Positions 31,422-39,573 of a DNA stretch of 64,000 nucleotides are shown here, piece after piece. The position numbers were made by a program, and so were the translations under genes. The notes under the pieces are model-generated. The model did no database searches. It saw only the letters and a list, made by a program, of their open reading frames with translations, and had not been told where the DNA came from. Location of the stretch: positions 2,318,001 to 2,382,000 of the forward strand of contig NZ_CP155792.1 in assembly GCF_039729015.1 (NCBI RefSeq), read 5' to 3'. How positions within the stretch are numbered: position 1 is the first letter of the stretch; each line of letters begins with the position of its first letter. The DNA is from Blastococcus sp. HT6-30. GTDB lineage: Bacteria > Actinomycetota > Actinomycetes > Mycobacteriales > Geodermatophilaceae.

Positions 31422-32087
31422 TCACCGACGCGAATCGGCCGAAGGCTCCCTGCTTTCAACCCGCGCCCGGCTCGTAATTCTCTTCCGGGACAGGAAATGG
31501 GCGCCGAGAAGAACGATTGCGACGACGCTCACGACGATGGCCACAGTCGTCACCGACCACCCCTCGGCGGCGGCGTCGGCGTTGGCATCGGCGTCCGACA
31601 ATGCCCCGCTTTCCTGCTCGTCCACGAGGAACTGCTCGTCCTGCAGAGCCTCCGCGAGTGCGACCAGCGCCTCCGTCCAGCTGCCGTCCACCACCTGCGG
31701 TTCCACCTGGCCGGTCACGACGTCGTCGACGTCGGCCACCGGCAGCGGGGAAGCGGGATCCACCCACCACTCGTACTCGGCGTCCTCCACCCCGATGGCG
31801 AACAGCATGTCCTCGGCCCCCAGTCCGGTGAGCGCCGCGGTCTCGTCGACCCAGGCGGCGCTGGTCGTGCCCTCGAAGTCGGAGACGAGCACGACGTACA
31901 GCTCGGGACCGCCCGCGTCGAGCAGCTCGGCCAGCGCCTGCTCGACCTGCGCTTCCTCGTCCTCCACCAGGACGTCCACCGCATCGTCGAGCTGGCCGCT
32001 GACTTCGGCGGGCGGCTCGGCCGATGCCGGTCCCGCGCCCACCAGGAACCCCAGCGCGGCGCCCAGGACGACGATGAAGCGGTACAC
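31422..32087 (-). CDS. TPM-domain protein, secreted and membrane anchored
   Basis: The 221-residue protein has an N-terminal signal peptide (YRFIVVLGAALGFLVGAGPASA with an AxA cleavage site). A TPM domain follows (QLDDAVDVLVEDEEAQVEQAL, LYVVLVSDFEGTTSAAWVDET, MLFAIGVEDAEYEWWVDP). It ends with an acidic Asp/Ala linker, a C-terminal transmembrane helix (VTTVAIVVSVVAIVLLGAHFL) and a basic tail. TPM domains occur in plant photosystem II repair proteins and bacterial envelope proteins. I choose the GTG at 32087 because AGGAGG is five bases upstream; an ATG nine codons earlier lacks one. Confidence 0.85.
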   Translation of the reverse strand: MYRFIVVLGAALGFLVGAGPASAEPPAEVSGQLDDAVDVLVEDEEAQVEQALAELLDAGGPELYVVLVSDFEGTTSAAWVDETAALTGLGAEDMLFAIGVEDAEYEWWVDPASPLPVADVDDVVTGQVEPQVVDGSWTEALVALAEALQDEQFLVDEQESGALSDADANADAAAEGWSVTTVAIVVSVVAIVLLGAHFLSRKRITSRARVESREPSADSRR

Positions 32088-32376
32088 ACGCACCTCCTGC
32101 CGGCGGCCGGGCATGTCCCGGGCGTCGCGACAGCACTCTAGGCAGGCCCGCTAGGGCGACCACCGGACGACCGCTTCGCACCCCGGTGGCGAGCATCCGA
32201 CCCGCCATTCACGTGCGCGGCAGGCACCGTGGCGACCCATTCGCGGATAGCTACCACGGACATTTCGCACCAGCCGGAGATGAATGCAGCAGTCCGCCCG
32301 ATGTGGCCCATCCGCAGGTGTCTCATCGAATCGACGGGCGATGTCACGGATGTCCATGCGGCTGTGCTGATCGGAT
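32088..32376. other. Intergenic region without a supported gene
   Basis: About 290 bases between two minus-strand genes. GC content is visibly lower than in neighbours. Frames on both strands lack ribosome-binding sites and family motifs. It should contain the promoter of the TPM gene; I see no clear hairpin. Confidence 0.4.
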
Positions 32377-33111
32377 TCATTTCTGCACCGGCCGAAATGG
32401 GCGCACCGCAGGGCGTACAGCCGCTGCGACGGCAACCATCACGTCCAGTGACGGGTCGATCCAGTCCACCATGTGCAGGCCCCTGTACCGGCCGCGCGCC
32501 CGGCCGTCCGGCCCGACCTCCTCCTCCACCTCCGCCAGATCCACCTGCCGCAGGTCATCCAGGGTGGTCGCACCGATCTTGACCAGGCACTCCTTGCGCA
32601 CCCAGTGCCGGAGGAAGGCCACCCGGCGATCCGGCGCCGCGAGCACCTGCCTCCGCTCGGCGACCGAGAGGGCCACCGGCATCGCCGCCAGGACGTCGCC
32701 GGACACGCTCTCGACGTCCACCGCGACGGCATCCCACCCGGCAGCGGCGGCGACCCCGTGCCGCGTGCGGGAAAGGCTCACGTGCACGCCGGGCAGCTCC
32801 CGCAGCCCCGGCCTGCCGTGCTCCCCGGAGCCGCAGTCGGGGCACCGTTGCTCCACCTGGAGCCTCTCCATCGGCCGCCCCGTCAGCTCGGCCGCACACC
32901 AGCGGATCAGCAGGTGAGCGGCCACGTAGGCATCCCGGTCAGCGGGATGGCGGAGCGCCGCGAGCCGCCGGTCCTCCGCCGCGGTGAGGAGTCCGCGGTC
33001 GAGCGCGGCCAGCACCCGGTCCGGGCCGACGGCGCAGGCGAGCGCGCGCGGGACGCCGTCCGCGAGCGGCGTCACGTCCTCCCCCACCACACCAGCCCCC
33101 ACAGTCGTCAA
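32377..33111 (-). CDS. Sfp-type 4'-phosphopantetheinyl transferase
   Basis: The 244-residue protein has the two Sfp signatures: DAVAVDVESV (metal-binding Asp and Glu, near residue 130) and FLRHWVRKECLVKIG (W-x-x-K-E-x-x-x-K, near 168-180). An upstream HVSLSRTRHGVAAAAG segment matches the CoA-binding region. It transfers phosphopantetheine from CoA to the serine of carrier domains. It is divergent from a large synthetase with one such domain, so Ser586 of that protein is the likely target. The start is uncertain: TTG at 33111 gives the longest product, but GTG codons a few residues later are possible; the ribosome-binding site is weak in each case. Confidence 0.85.
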   Translation of the reverse strand: MTTVGAGVVGEDVTPLADGVPRALACAVGPDRVLAALDRGLLTAAEDRRLAALRHPADRDAYVAAHLLIRWCAAELTGRPMERLQVEQRCPDCGSGEHGRPGLRELPGVHVSLSRTRHGVAAAAGWDAVAVDVESVSGDVLAAMPVALSVAERRQVLAAPDRRVAFLRHWVRKECLVKIGATTLDDLRQVDLAEVEEEVGPDGRARGRYRGLHMVDWIDPSLDVMVAVAAAVRPAVRPFRPVQK

Positions 33112-33129
33112 GCACTCACCGTAATGACT

Positions 33130-33141
33130 ATTGCACGCAAT
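33130..33141. promoter_or_regulatory. Small palindrome ATTGCACGCAAT near the PPTase start
   Basis: Arms ATTGC/GCAAT with a two-base centre, about 20 bases upstream of the PPTase start in a locally AT-richer spacer. Possible operator. Confidence 0.35.
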
Positions 33142-33242
33142 GCAGTGATATGAATGGCCCGATCAACGATCCGGCACGGCGACGATTATGGGGCATGTGC
33201 CATTACGCAGGGGAGTAGTTCAATCACGCTCTGCCGCACTTT

Positions 33243-33257
33243 ACCTGCAACCCAGGT
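33243..33257. promoter_or_regulatory. Palindrome ACCTG-N5-CAGGT upstream of the synthetase
   Basis: Perfect 5-bp arms with flanking TT/TA extend the symmetry, 117 bases before the synthetase ATG in the divergent spacer. Possible operator for a dimeric regulator controlling both directions. Confidence 0.4.
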
Positions 33258-33373
33258 TAACAGGATTCCACCCGCCCATTGCCCTGCGATCCAGCTGCTA
33301 CTTTCGCAGTTACTACCTGTGAATTCCGGGTGCGCGCCCTGAGAACGCCCGTGACCACGACGGAAAGCGAGAT

Positions 33374-36300
33374 ATGACTACACCGCGCCGAGAGTGGGAC
33401 CTCCTGTCCACGATCCCCGGGTTCATGGACGAGCAGTCCACGGCGACGGCCGCGAGGTACCGCCTCGAGGACAACGTCATCGCACACCCGGGAGACCTCG
33501 GCGCCCAGTGCGCCCGGCTGAGCCAGTACTTCGAGCGCTCCTGCGACACCTCCCCCTCGGCGACGGCGCTGGAGTGCGACGGCGAGCGGCTCTCCTACGC
33601 GGACCTCGACCAGCGGGCGAACCGGCTGGCGAACTACCTGATCAGCATCGGCATCGGCGTCGGCTCCCGGGTGGGGATCCTCCTGGACCGCTCGGTGAAC
33701 ACCTACGCCACGCTGCTGGCCGTGACGAAGACGGAGGCCACCTTCGTCCCCGTCGACCCGGCGGCGCCGGCCGACCGGCTGGTTTTCATCGCCGAGGACG
33801 CCGACCTGGCGCTGATGGTCACGACCACGTCCTTCGGTGCCACCTCCGCGGGGCTGCCGTGCCCGGCGGTCTACCTCGACGAGCTGGGCGGTGAGCTCGC
33901 CGCCCAGTCGAGCCGCCGCCCCGACCGCCGCTCCGCCGGCGATCCGGTCTGCTATGTCATCTACACCTCGGGGTCCAGCGGGCGGCCCAAGGGCGTGGAG
34001 ATCACCCAGTCCAGCATCTGCAACTTCATCGGGATCGTGCCGACGTTGTACGGCGTCGAACCCTCCGATCGCGTCTACCAGGGCATGACGATCGCCTTCG
34101 ACTTCTCCATCGAGGAGATCTGGCCCACGTGGGCGGTCGGGGCGACGCTGGTGGCCGGGCCTACCGACGGCCGCCGGGTGGGGTCGGGTCTTGCCGACTT
34201 CCTGGAGGAGCAGGAGATCACGATGATCTACTGCGTCCCCACGGTCCTGGCGACGCTGGACCGTCTGCTGCCGCTGATCCGCACGGTGAACGTCGGCGGC
34301 GAGGCCTGCCCCCGCGAGCTGGTCGACCGATGGGGTCCCGGACGGCGCATCCTGAACACCTACGGCCCGACGGAGACCACGGTCACCTGCACCATGGCCG
34401 AGCTGCGGCCGGGCAAGCCGGTCACCATCGGGCGGCCGCTGCCCACCTACCGGATCAGCCTGCTGGACGAGCAGCGCGCCCCCGTCGCACCGGGCGAGGT
34501 GGGTGAGATCTGCGTCGGCGGCCCTGGTGTCGCCCGCGGGTACGTCAACCGCCCCGACCTCACCGCCGACCGGTTCATCCCCGACCCGCGGACCCCCGGT
34601 GAGCGCATCTACCGGACCGGAGACCTGGGCAGGTTCCTCCCCGACGGGGAGCTGGAGTACCTGGGTCGGGCCGACAGCGAGGTCAAGGTCCGCGGGCACC
34701 GCGTCGACCTCCAGGAGATCGAGAGCGTGCTGCAAGGGCACGACCGGGTCATCGCGGCCGTGGTCACGCTGCTGGAGTCCTCGGGGAACGGTGGCGAGCT
34801 CGCCGGATACGTCGTCCTCCGGCCGGACGCCACCGATACCGGTCTCGTCGACGAGCTGCACGACCAGCTGGAGCAGCGGCTGCCCGACTACATGGTCCCG
34901 GCCTACCTCGACGTGGTCGCCACGATCCCGATGCTACCCAGCGGCAAGGCCGATCGGAAGAGCCTGCCCAGCCCGCGTGGCCCGCGCCTCATGCGCACCA
35001 GCGGGGCATACGTCCCGCCGGCCGACGCCGTCGAGGCCTGGATCGCCGGCCTGTGGGAGGAGACCCTCCAGCTGCCGCCGGGATCGGTCTCCGTCGAGGC
35101 CGACTTCTTCGAGGCGCTGGGCGGGCACTCCCTCCTCGCGGCGACCATCGTCTCGAAGATGCGGGAGAGCGACCTGGCCTCCGGGCTGTCGATCCTGGAG
35201 CTGTACCGGCATCCGACCGTCCGGGCTCTCGCGGGGTTCCTGGAGGACGGCGTCGACGGCGGGGCCGCCGCCGAGCGGGCGATCCGGCCGGCCGCTCCCT
35301 CTCGGCGACGGGTCGCCGCGTTCGGCTCGGCACAGCTGAGCTGGCTGTACGCGATCGTCACCCTCCTCCTCCTGCCGGTGACCGCGCTGTACGTGCTGAA
35401 CGACGGGGTTCCCTCGTTCGCGCTCGTCGTCCAGCTCGCCCTGCTGCTGCCGACGGCATACCTGGTCATCCGCTGGGGCCTGCCCCTGGCCGGCAGCCGG
35501 CTGCTGTCCCGCGGACTCGAGCCGGGCGACCACCCCCTGTGGGGGCAGGTCCATCTGCGCGTGTGGACGGTCCAGAAGCTGATGCAGATGTCCCCGCTGA
35601 ACGTCCTGGCCGGGTCCCCCTGGGCGACGACCTACCTGCGCCTCGCAGGTGCCCGCGTGGAGGACGAGAGCCACATCAACACCGCGGACATCGGCCTGCC
35701 CGCCCACCTGAGCATCGGGCGGGGCGCGACCGTGGGATACGGCACCCAGCTGCACCCCTACCGCATCACCGACGGGGTGCTCACGATCCGTCCCATCGCG
35801 ATCGGCGAGAACGCACTCATCGGCGCCCAGTGCCTGCTCGAGTGCGGCTCGACCGTCGGCGAGCAGGCCATCCTGCGGGACCAGTCATTCCTCGAGTCCG
35901 GCGCGTCCATCCCCGCCGGGGAGACCTGGTCGGGATCGGCGGCCCGGCCGATGCCGGACGCCATCGACCCGGTCGTCGAGGTCATGGCCGAGTGCGACGC
36001 CGCGCCGCGCACCTGGCCCCGCGAGCTGCTGGCCGGCTTCGCGGCAGGAATCCTGCTGCTCGAGCTGATGCCCTTCCTGATCATGCTCCCCGTCGTGGCG
36101 CTCGTCTGGTGGGCGCTGCTCACCTTCGGCCTCGGTGCCGGCCTGCTCGCCACCGCGCTGTCGGGACCGCTCTTCGTGGTCACCTCCTGCGGGCTCATCC
36201 TCGGGTTCCGGCGCCTGGCCCTGCCCGCGACCCCGCCGGGGATCCACCACCTGCGCTCGCAGCTGGGGCTGGAGAAGTGGCTCGGCGACAAGATGCAGGA

Positions 36301-37474
36301 ACTCAGCCTCCTGCTGAACAACACCATGTACGCGACGCTCTACACCCCGATCTGGCTGCGGGCGCTCGGGGCGAAGGTCGGCGACGGAGCCGAGGTCGCC
36401 ACCATCGCCAACATCGACCCGGACCTGCTCACGCTGGAGGACGGCAGCTTCGTCGCCGACATGGCCAGCGTCGGAAGCACCACCTACGCCAACGGGCACG
36501 TCGCGTTCCGGCCGACCGTCATCGGTTCCCGGGCCTTCGTGGGCAACGCCGCCTTCATCCCGTCCGGCACGCACCTGGGTGACGGATCGCTGATCGGCGT
36601 CCGTACCGTGCCGCCGTCGACAGAGGTCGAGGCGGGGAGCTCGTGGTTGGGCTCCCCGGCCTTCTTCCTCCCGCGACGGGAGATCTTCGACGAGTTCACC
36701 GAGGAGCAGACCTTCCGGCCCAGCCGGGCACGGGTCCGGGCGCGGTACGCGATCGAGTTCCTCCGGATCGTGCTGCCGAGCTCGCTGCTCGCCGTGGCGA
36801 TGTTCGCGACGCTGTACGGCACGGCCCTGCTGGCCACGAACTACGGTGCCCTGGTCACCGTCTTCGGCGCGCCGCTGATCGCCCTGGCCTCCAGCGTCGG
36901 CGTCGTCGTGCTGGTGGCCGCGCTCAAGTGGCTCCTCGTCGGCCGGTACAAGCCGCGGGTGCGCCCGCTGTGGAGCGGCTTCGTGCGGCGCACCGAGTTC
37001 GTCACCGGCATCTACGAAGCGGCCGCGGTGCCGGCGCTGCTCACCTGGCTGACCGGCACTCCGCTGCTCGGCCCGGCGCTGCGTCTCTACGGGACCCAGG
37101 TCGGTCGTCGCTCGCTGATCGACACCACCTACCTCACCGAGTTCGACCTCGTCCGCCTCGGCGACGACGTGGCGGTCGGCGCCGGCGCGTCGTTGCAGAC
37201 CCACCTGTTCGAGGACCGCGTCATGAAGATGGGCTACGTCACCCTCCGCGACCGGGCCAGCGTCGGCGCCAAGTCCGTGGTCCTCTACGACTCCGCCGTC
37301 GAGGAGGAGGCGACCCTCGAGCCGCTGTCCCTGGTCATGAAGGGCGAGTCGCTCCCGCCCGGCACCACCTGGTCGGGCATCCCGGCCCAGAAGGTCAGCC
37401 AGCCGATCGCCTGGCTGCCGGACGCGCAGCCGGTGCCCGCCGGTGCCACGACGTCCGGGGAGGCGCACCGATGA
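33374..37474 (+). CDS. Pls/PosA-type membrane nonribosomal peptide synthetase (poly-amino-acid synthetase)
   Basis: This is a 1366-residue, single-module synthetase. The adenylation domain (about 45-540) has YTSGSSGRPKGV (A3), IAFDFSIEEIW (A4), NTYGPTETTV (A5), YRTGDLG (A7) and LPSGKADRKSL (A10). The carrier domain has LGGHSLLA with the pantetheine Ser586. The rest has about six transmembrane helices alternating with three soluble domains containing acyltransferase-like beta-helix repeats (IGRGATVGYG, IGSRAFVGNAAF, LGDDVAVGAGA). There is no condensation or thioesterase domain. This is the architecture of epsilon-poly-L-lysine synthetase (Pls), which makes an amino-acid homopolymer. The polymer is not certain from sequence. 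The start ATG has only a weak GAAAGCGAG site. It overlaps the next gene (ATGA). Confidence 0.92.
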   Translation: MTTPRREWDLLSTIPGFMDEQSTATAARYRLEDNVIAHPGDLGAQCARLSQYFERSCDTSPSATALECDGERLSYADLDQRANRLANYLISIGIGVGSRVGILLDRSVNTYATLLAVTKTEATFVPVDPAAPADRLVFIAEDADLALMVTTTSFGATSAGLPCPAVYLDELGGELAAQSSRRPDRRSAGDPVCYVIYTSGSSGRPKGVEITQSSICNFIGIVPTLYGVEPSDRVYQGMTIAFDFSIEEIWPTWAVGATLVAGPTDGRRVGSGLADFLEEQEITMIYCVPTVLATLDRLLPLIRTVNVGGEACPRELVDRWGPGRRILNTYGPTETTVTCTMAELRPGKPVTIGRPLPTYRISLLDEQRAPVAPGEVGEICVGGPGVARGYVNRPDLTADRFIPDPRTPGERIYRTGDLGRFLPDGELEYLGRADSEVKVRGHRVDLQEIESVLQGHDRVIAAVVTLLESSGNGGELAGYVVLRPDATDTGLVDELHDQLEQRLPDYMVPAYLDVVATIPMLPSGKADRKSLPSPRGPRLMRTSGAYVPPADAVEAWIAGLWEETLQLPPGSVSVEADFFEALGGHSLLAATIVSKMRESDLASGLSILELYRHPTVRALAGFLEDGVDGGAAAERAIRPAAPSRRRVAAFGSAQLSWLYAIVTLLLLPVTALYVLNDGVPSFALVVQLALLLPTAYLVIRWGLPLAGSRLLSRGLEPGDHPLWGQVHLRVWTVQKLMQMSPLNVLAGSPWATTYLRLAGARVEDESHINTADIGLPAHLSIGRGATVGYGTQLHPYRITDGVLTIRPIAIGENALIGAQCLLECGSTVGEQAILRDQSFLESGASIPAGETWSGSAARPMPDAIDPVVEVMAECDAAPRTWPRELLAGFAAGILLLELMPFLIMLPVVALVWWALLTFGLGAGLLATALSGPLFVVTSCGLILGFRRLALPATPPGIHHLRSQLGLEKWLGDKMQELSLLLNNTMYATLYTPIWLRALGAKVGDGAEVATIANIDPDLLTLEDGSFVADMASVGSTTYANGHVAFRPTVIGSRAFVGNAAFIPSGTHLGDGSLIGVRTVPPSTEVEAGSSWLGSPAFFLPRREIFDEFTEEQTFRPSRARVRARYAIEFLRIVLPSSLLAVAMFATLYGTALLATNYGALVTVFGAPLIALASSVGVVVLVAALKWLLVGRYKPRVRPLWSGFVRRTEFVTGIYEAAAVPALLTWLTGTPLLGPALRLYGTQVGRRSLIDTTYLTEFDLVRLGDDVAVGAGASLQTHLFEDRVMKMGYVTLRDRASVGAKSVVLYDSAVEEEATLEPLSLVMKGESLPPGTTWSGIPAQKVSQPIAWLPDAQPVPAGATTSGEAHR

Positions 37475-38808
37475 CCGGTCCGCAGGGATGGCCGGACGAA
37501 CGGTCCGGCCCCGCCGTGCCGGCCGGCGGCTCCACGGCGACCGGGATGGTGGAGCACGCCTGCGAGCCGGTGCCCTCCGGCGACGTGTCCGGCACGCCGG
37601 CCAGCTCCGGGGACGGGGCGCGGGGCACGTCCCGCCCTCGCCTGGTCGGGATCGACGCAGCCCGGGGCCTGGCGCTGCTCGGCATGATGGCGGTCCACAC
37701 CATCGACGCCTACGACGACGACGGCACCCTGTCGTTGGCGTGGACCCTGTCCTCCGGGAAGTCCGCCGCGCTGTTCGCGCTCCTGGCCGGTGTCGGGGTG
37801 GCGTTCGCGAGCGGGGGCCGACGGCGGCCCACTGGGCGCAGGTGGACCGCGGATGCCGCGTCACTCGCCGTGCGCGCGCTCCTCATCGGCGCGGTCGGAC
37901 TGGCGCTGGGCTTCGTGGTCCCCTCCGACTACGCCGCCGTGATCCTGGCCTACTACGCCCTGCTGTTCCTGTTCGCGATCCCGCTGCTGTCGCTGTCCAT
38001 CCGGACCCTGGTCGTCCTGGCCGGGACCATCGCCGTGGTCATGCCGGTGCTCAGCCATCTCCTGCGGGCGCAGACGGGGTTGTCGAGCGACGGCGCGAAC
38101 CCGACCTTCGCCGATCTGCTCGCTGACCCGCTGTCCCTGCTCGGGGAGCTCGCGCTCACCGGCGTCTACCCCGCGCTGCCGTGGCTGGCCTACCTCTGCG
38201 CCGGACTGGCCGTCGGCCGGTCGATGCTGTCCTCCCGGCGGACCGTCCTCGCCATCACGCTCGTCGGCGCCGGCCTCGTCGTGGGCGCCCGGACGGTCTC
38301 GTGGCTGTTGCTGGACGTGTTCGGCGGCCGGGCACAGCTGGAGACAGCGGCACGGGGATCGATGACCGCCGACGACATCGAGCGGGTTCTCTGGAGCGGC
38401 ACAACGCCGGCCGACACCGGCTGGTGGCTGGCGACGATGGCACCGCACTCCAGCACGCCGCTGGACATCCTGAACACGATCGGCATCGGCCTGGTCGTGC
38501 TGGGCATCTGCATCCTCATCGGGCGCACCACCACCGCCCTGCTGCGGCCGCTCGCCGCCGCGGGGAGCATGACCCTGACGATCTACAGCCTGCACCTGCT
38601 CATGCTGAGCGCGCCCGGCTTCCCCGGGGGCGACCTGGACGGGCTGCTCCTGCAGCTCGCGGTTGTCGTGGCCTTCGCGCTGGTCTGGAGCCGGTTCCAC
38701 GCCCGGGGACCGCTCGAGGAGCTGGTCGCGGAGGCGACCGGTGCCGTGCGCCGGACGGTGCTGTCGACGGGGAGGTCGAAGGACGCTGATGCCCGCGAGC
38801 GGGCCTGA
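37471..38808 (+). CDS. Multi-pass membrane protein, acyltransferase/DUF418-DUF1624-like
   Basis: The 445-residue protein has a disordered 50-residue N-terminus, then RLVGIDAARGLALLGMMAVHTIDAYDDD, the first-helix signature of the heparan-alpha-glucosaminide N-acetyltransferase/DUF1624 and DUF418 families with the Arg-Gly and His that are conserved there. About ten hydrophobic helices follow, ending with a Leu-rich segment and a basic tail. Such proteins are thought to move acyl groups across the membrane. The ATG overlaps the synthetase stop. In this place it could modify, export or cap the polymer. Confidence 0.82.
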   Translation: MTGPQGWPDERSGPAVPAGGSTATGMVEHACEPVPSGDVSGTPASSGDGARGTSRPRLVGIDAARGLALLGMMAVHTIDAYDDDGTLSLAWTLSSGKSAALFALLAGVGVAFASGGRRRPTGRRWTADAASLAVRALLIGAVGLALGFVVPSDYAAVILAYYALLFLFAIPLLSLSIRTLVVLAGTIAVVMPVLSHLLRAQTGLSSDGANPTFADLLADPLSLLGELALTGVYPALPWLAYLCAGLAVGRSMLSSRRTVLAITLVGAGLVVGARTVSWLLLDVFGGRAQLETAARGSMTADDIERVLWSGTTPADTGWWLATMAPHSSTPLDILNTIGIGLVVLGICILIGRTTTALLRPLAAAGSMTLTIYSLHLLMLSAPGFPGGDLDGLLLQLAVVVAFALVWSRFHARGPLEELVAEATGAVRRTVLSTGRSKDADARERA

Positions 38809-39493
38809 CGGACTGGCCCTGGTCTACCGCGGGCCTGCGTCCGTGCCCGGCTGTCCGGAGGCGGTCGCCGCCGCCCTGGCCCGGAGCCGGTGGGACCTCG
38901 ACGTCCGGTTCGTGGGGCCGAAGGAGCAGCTGCCGCTCGAGCCGGACGTGCTCGCCCGGGCCCGGCTCTACGCCCAGCCCGGCGGCGGCGAGCTTCGCCG
39001 CGCATACCGGAAGCTGCGCCGATCCGCCGACGCCGTCCGGGACTTCGTCCGCTCCGGCGGGAGCTACCTCGGGTTCTGCCTCGGCGGATACCTCGCCGGC
39101 GAGACCCCTGGCTTCGGACTGCTGCCAGGGGACGCCGACCGCTTCATCTCCTCGCCGGGCGCACGTCCGGCGCACACCGGGGACAGCGTGCTCACCGTCA
39201 CCTGGGGTGGCCGGCGGAGACGGGTCTTCTTCGAGGACGGCCCCTGGTTCGACCTCGACCCCGCCCGGGGACCGGCCGAGGTGCTCGCCACCTACGACAA
39301 CGGGCTGGCCGCCGCGGTGGTCGCCCCCTTCGGACGGGGCACGGTGGGGGTCGTGGGCCCGCACCCGGAGGCTCCACCGGACTGGTACACCGACGCCGGA
39401 CTGCCCGTGCCCGAGGACGTCAGGGCGGACCTGACCCAGGACCTCGTCGATCGGGTCCTGCAGCAGCGCCGCCCGGTCCGCCGGGCGGGCTGA
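38789..39493 (+). CDS. BPL_N-domain protein, class I glutamine-amidotransferase-like
   Basis: The 234-residue protein resembles the N-terminal domain found with biotin-protein ligase (BPL_N). It contains ALVYRGPASVPGCPEAVAAAL, then LYAQPGGGELRRAYRKL, and GGSYLGFCLGGYLAG, in which the Cys sits in a nucleophile-elbow position as in class I amidotransferases. A segment FFEDGPWFDLDP and a final VVGPHPEAPPDWY are also typical. No ligase domain follows. The ATG is preceded by AAGGA and overlaps the membrane protein by 20 bases, so it belongs to the synthetase operon. An amidase or peptidase-like role on the polymer or its precursor is plausible but unproved. Confidence 0.8.
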   Translation: MPASGPDGLALVYRGPASVPGCPEAVAAALARSRWDLDVRFVGPKEQLPLEPDVLARARLYAQPGGGELRRAYRKLRRSADAVRDFVRSGGSYLGFCLGGYLAGETPGFGLLPGDADRFISSPGARPAHTGDSVLTVTWGGRRRRVFFEDGPWFDLDPARGPAEVLATYDNGLAAAVVAPFGRGTVGVVGPHPEAPPDWYTDAGLPVPEDVRADLTQDLVDRVLQQRRPVRRAG

Positions 39494-39506
39494 ACCCGGA
39501 CAGCCG

Positions 39507-39545
39507 CGACGGGCGCCCCCTCCGTACCGGAGGGAACGCCCGTCG
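39507..39545. terminator. Bidirectional two-step hairpin
   Basis: CGACGGGCG pairs with CGCCCGTCG and, inside it, CCCTCCG pairs with CGGAGGG, with a three-base loop. It closes the synthetase operon and the converging esterase gene. Confidence 0.8.
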
Positions 39546-39573
39546 CCGGTCCAGCCGATCAGCGCGCGCTGCC

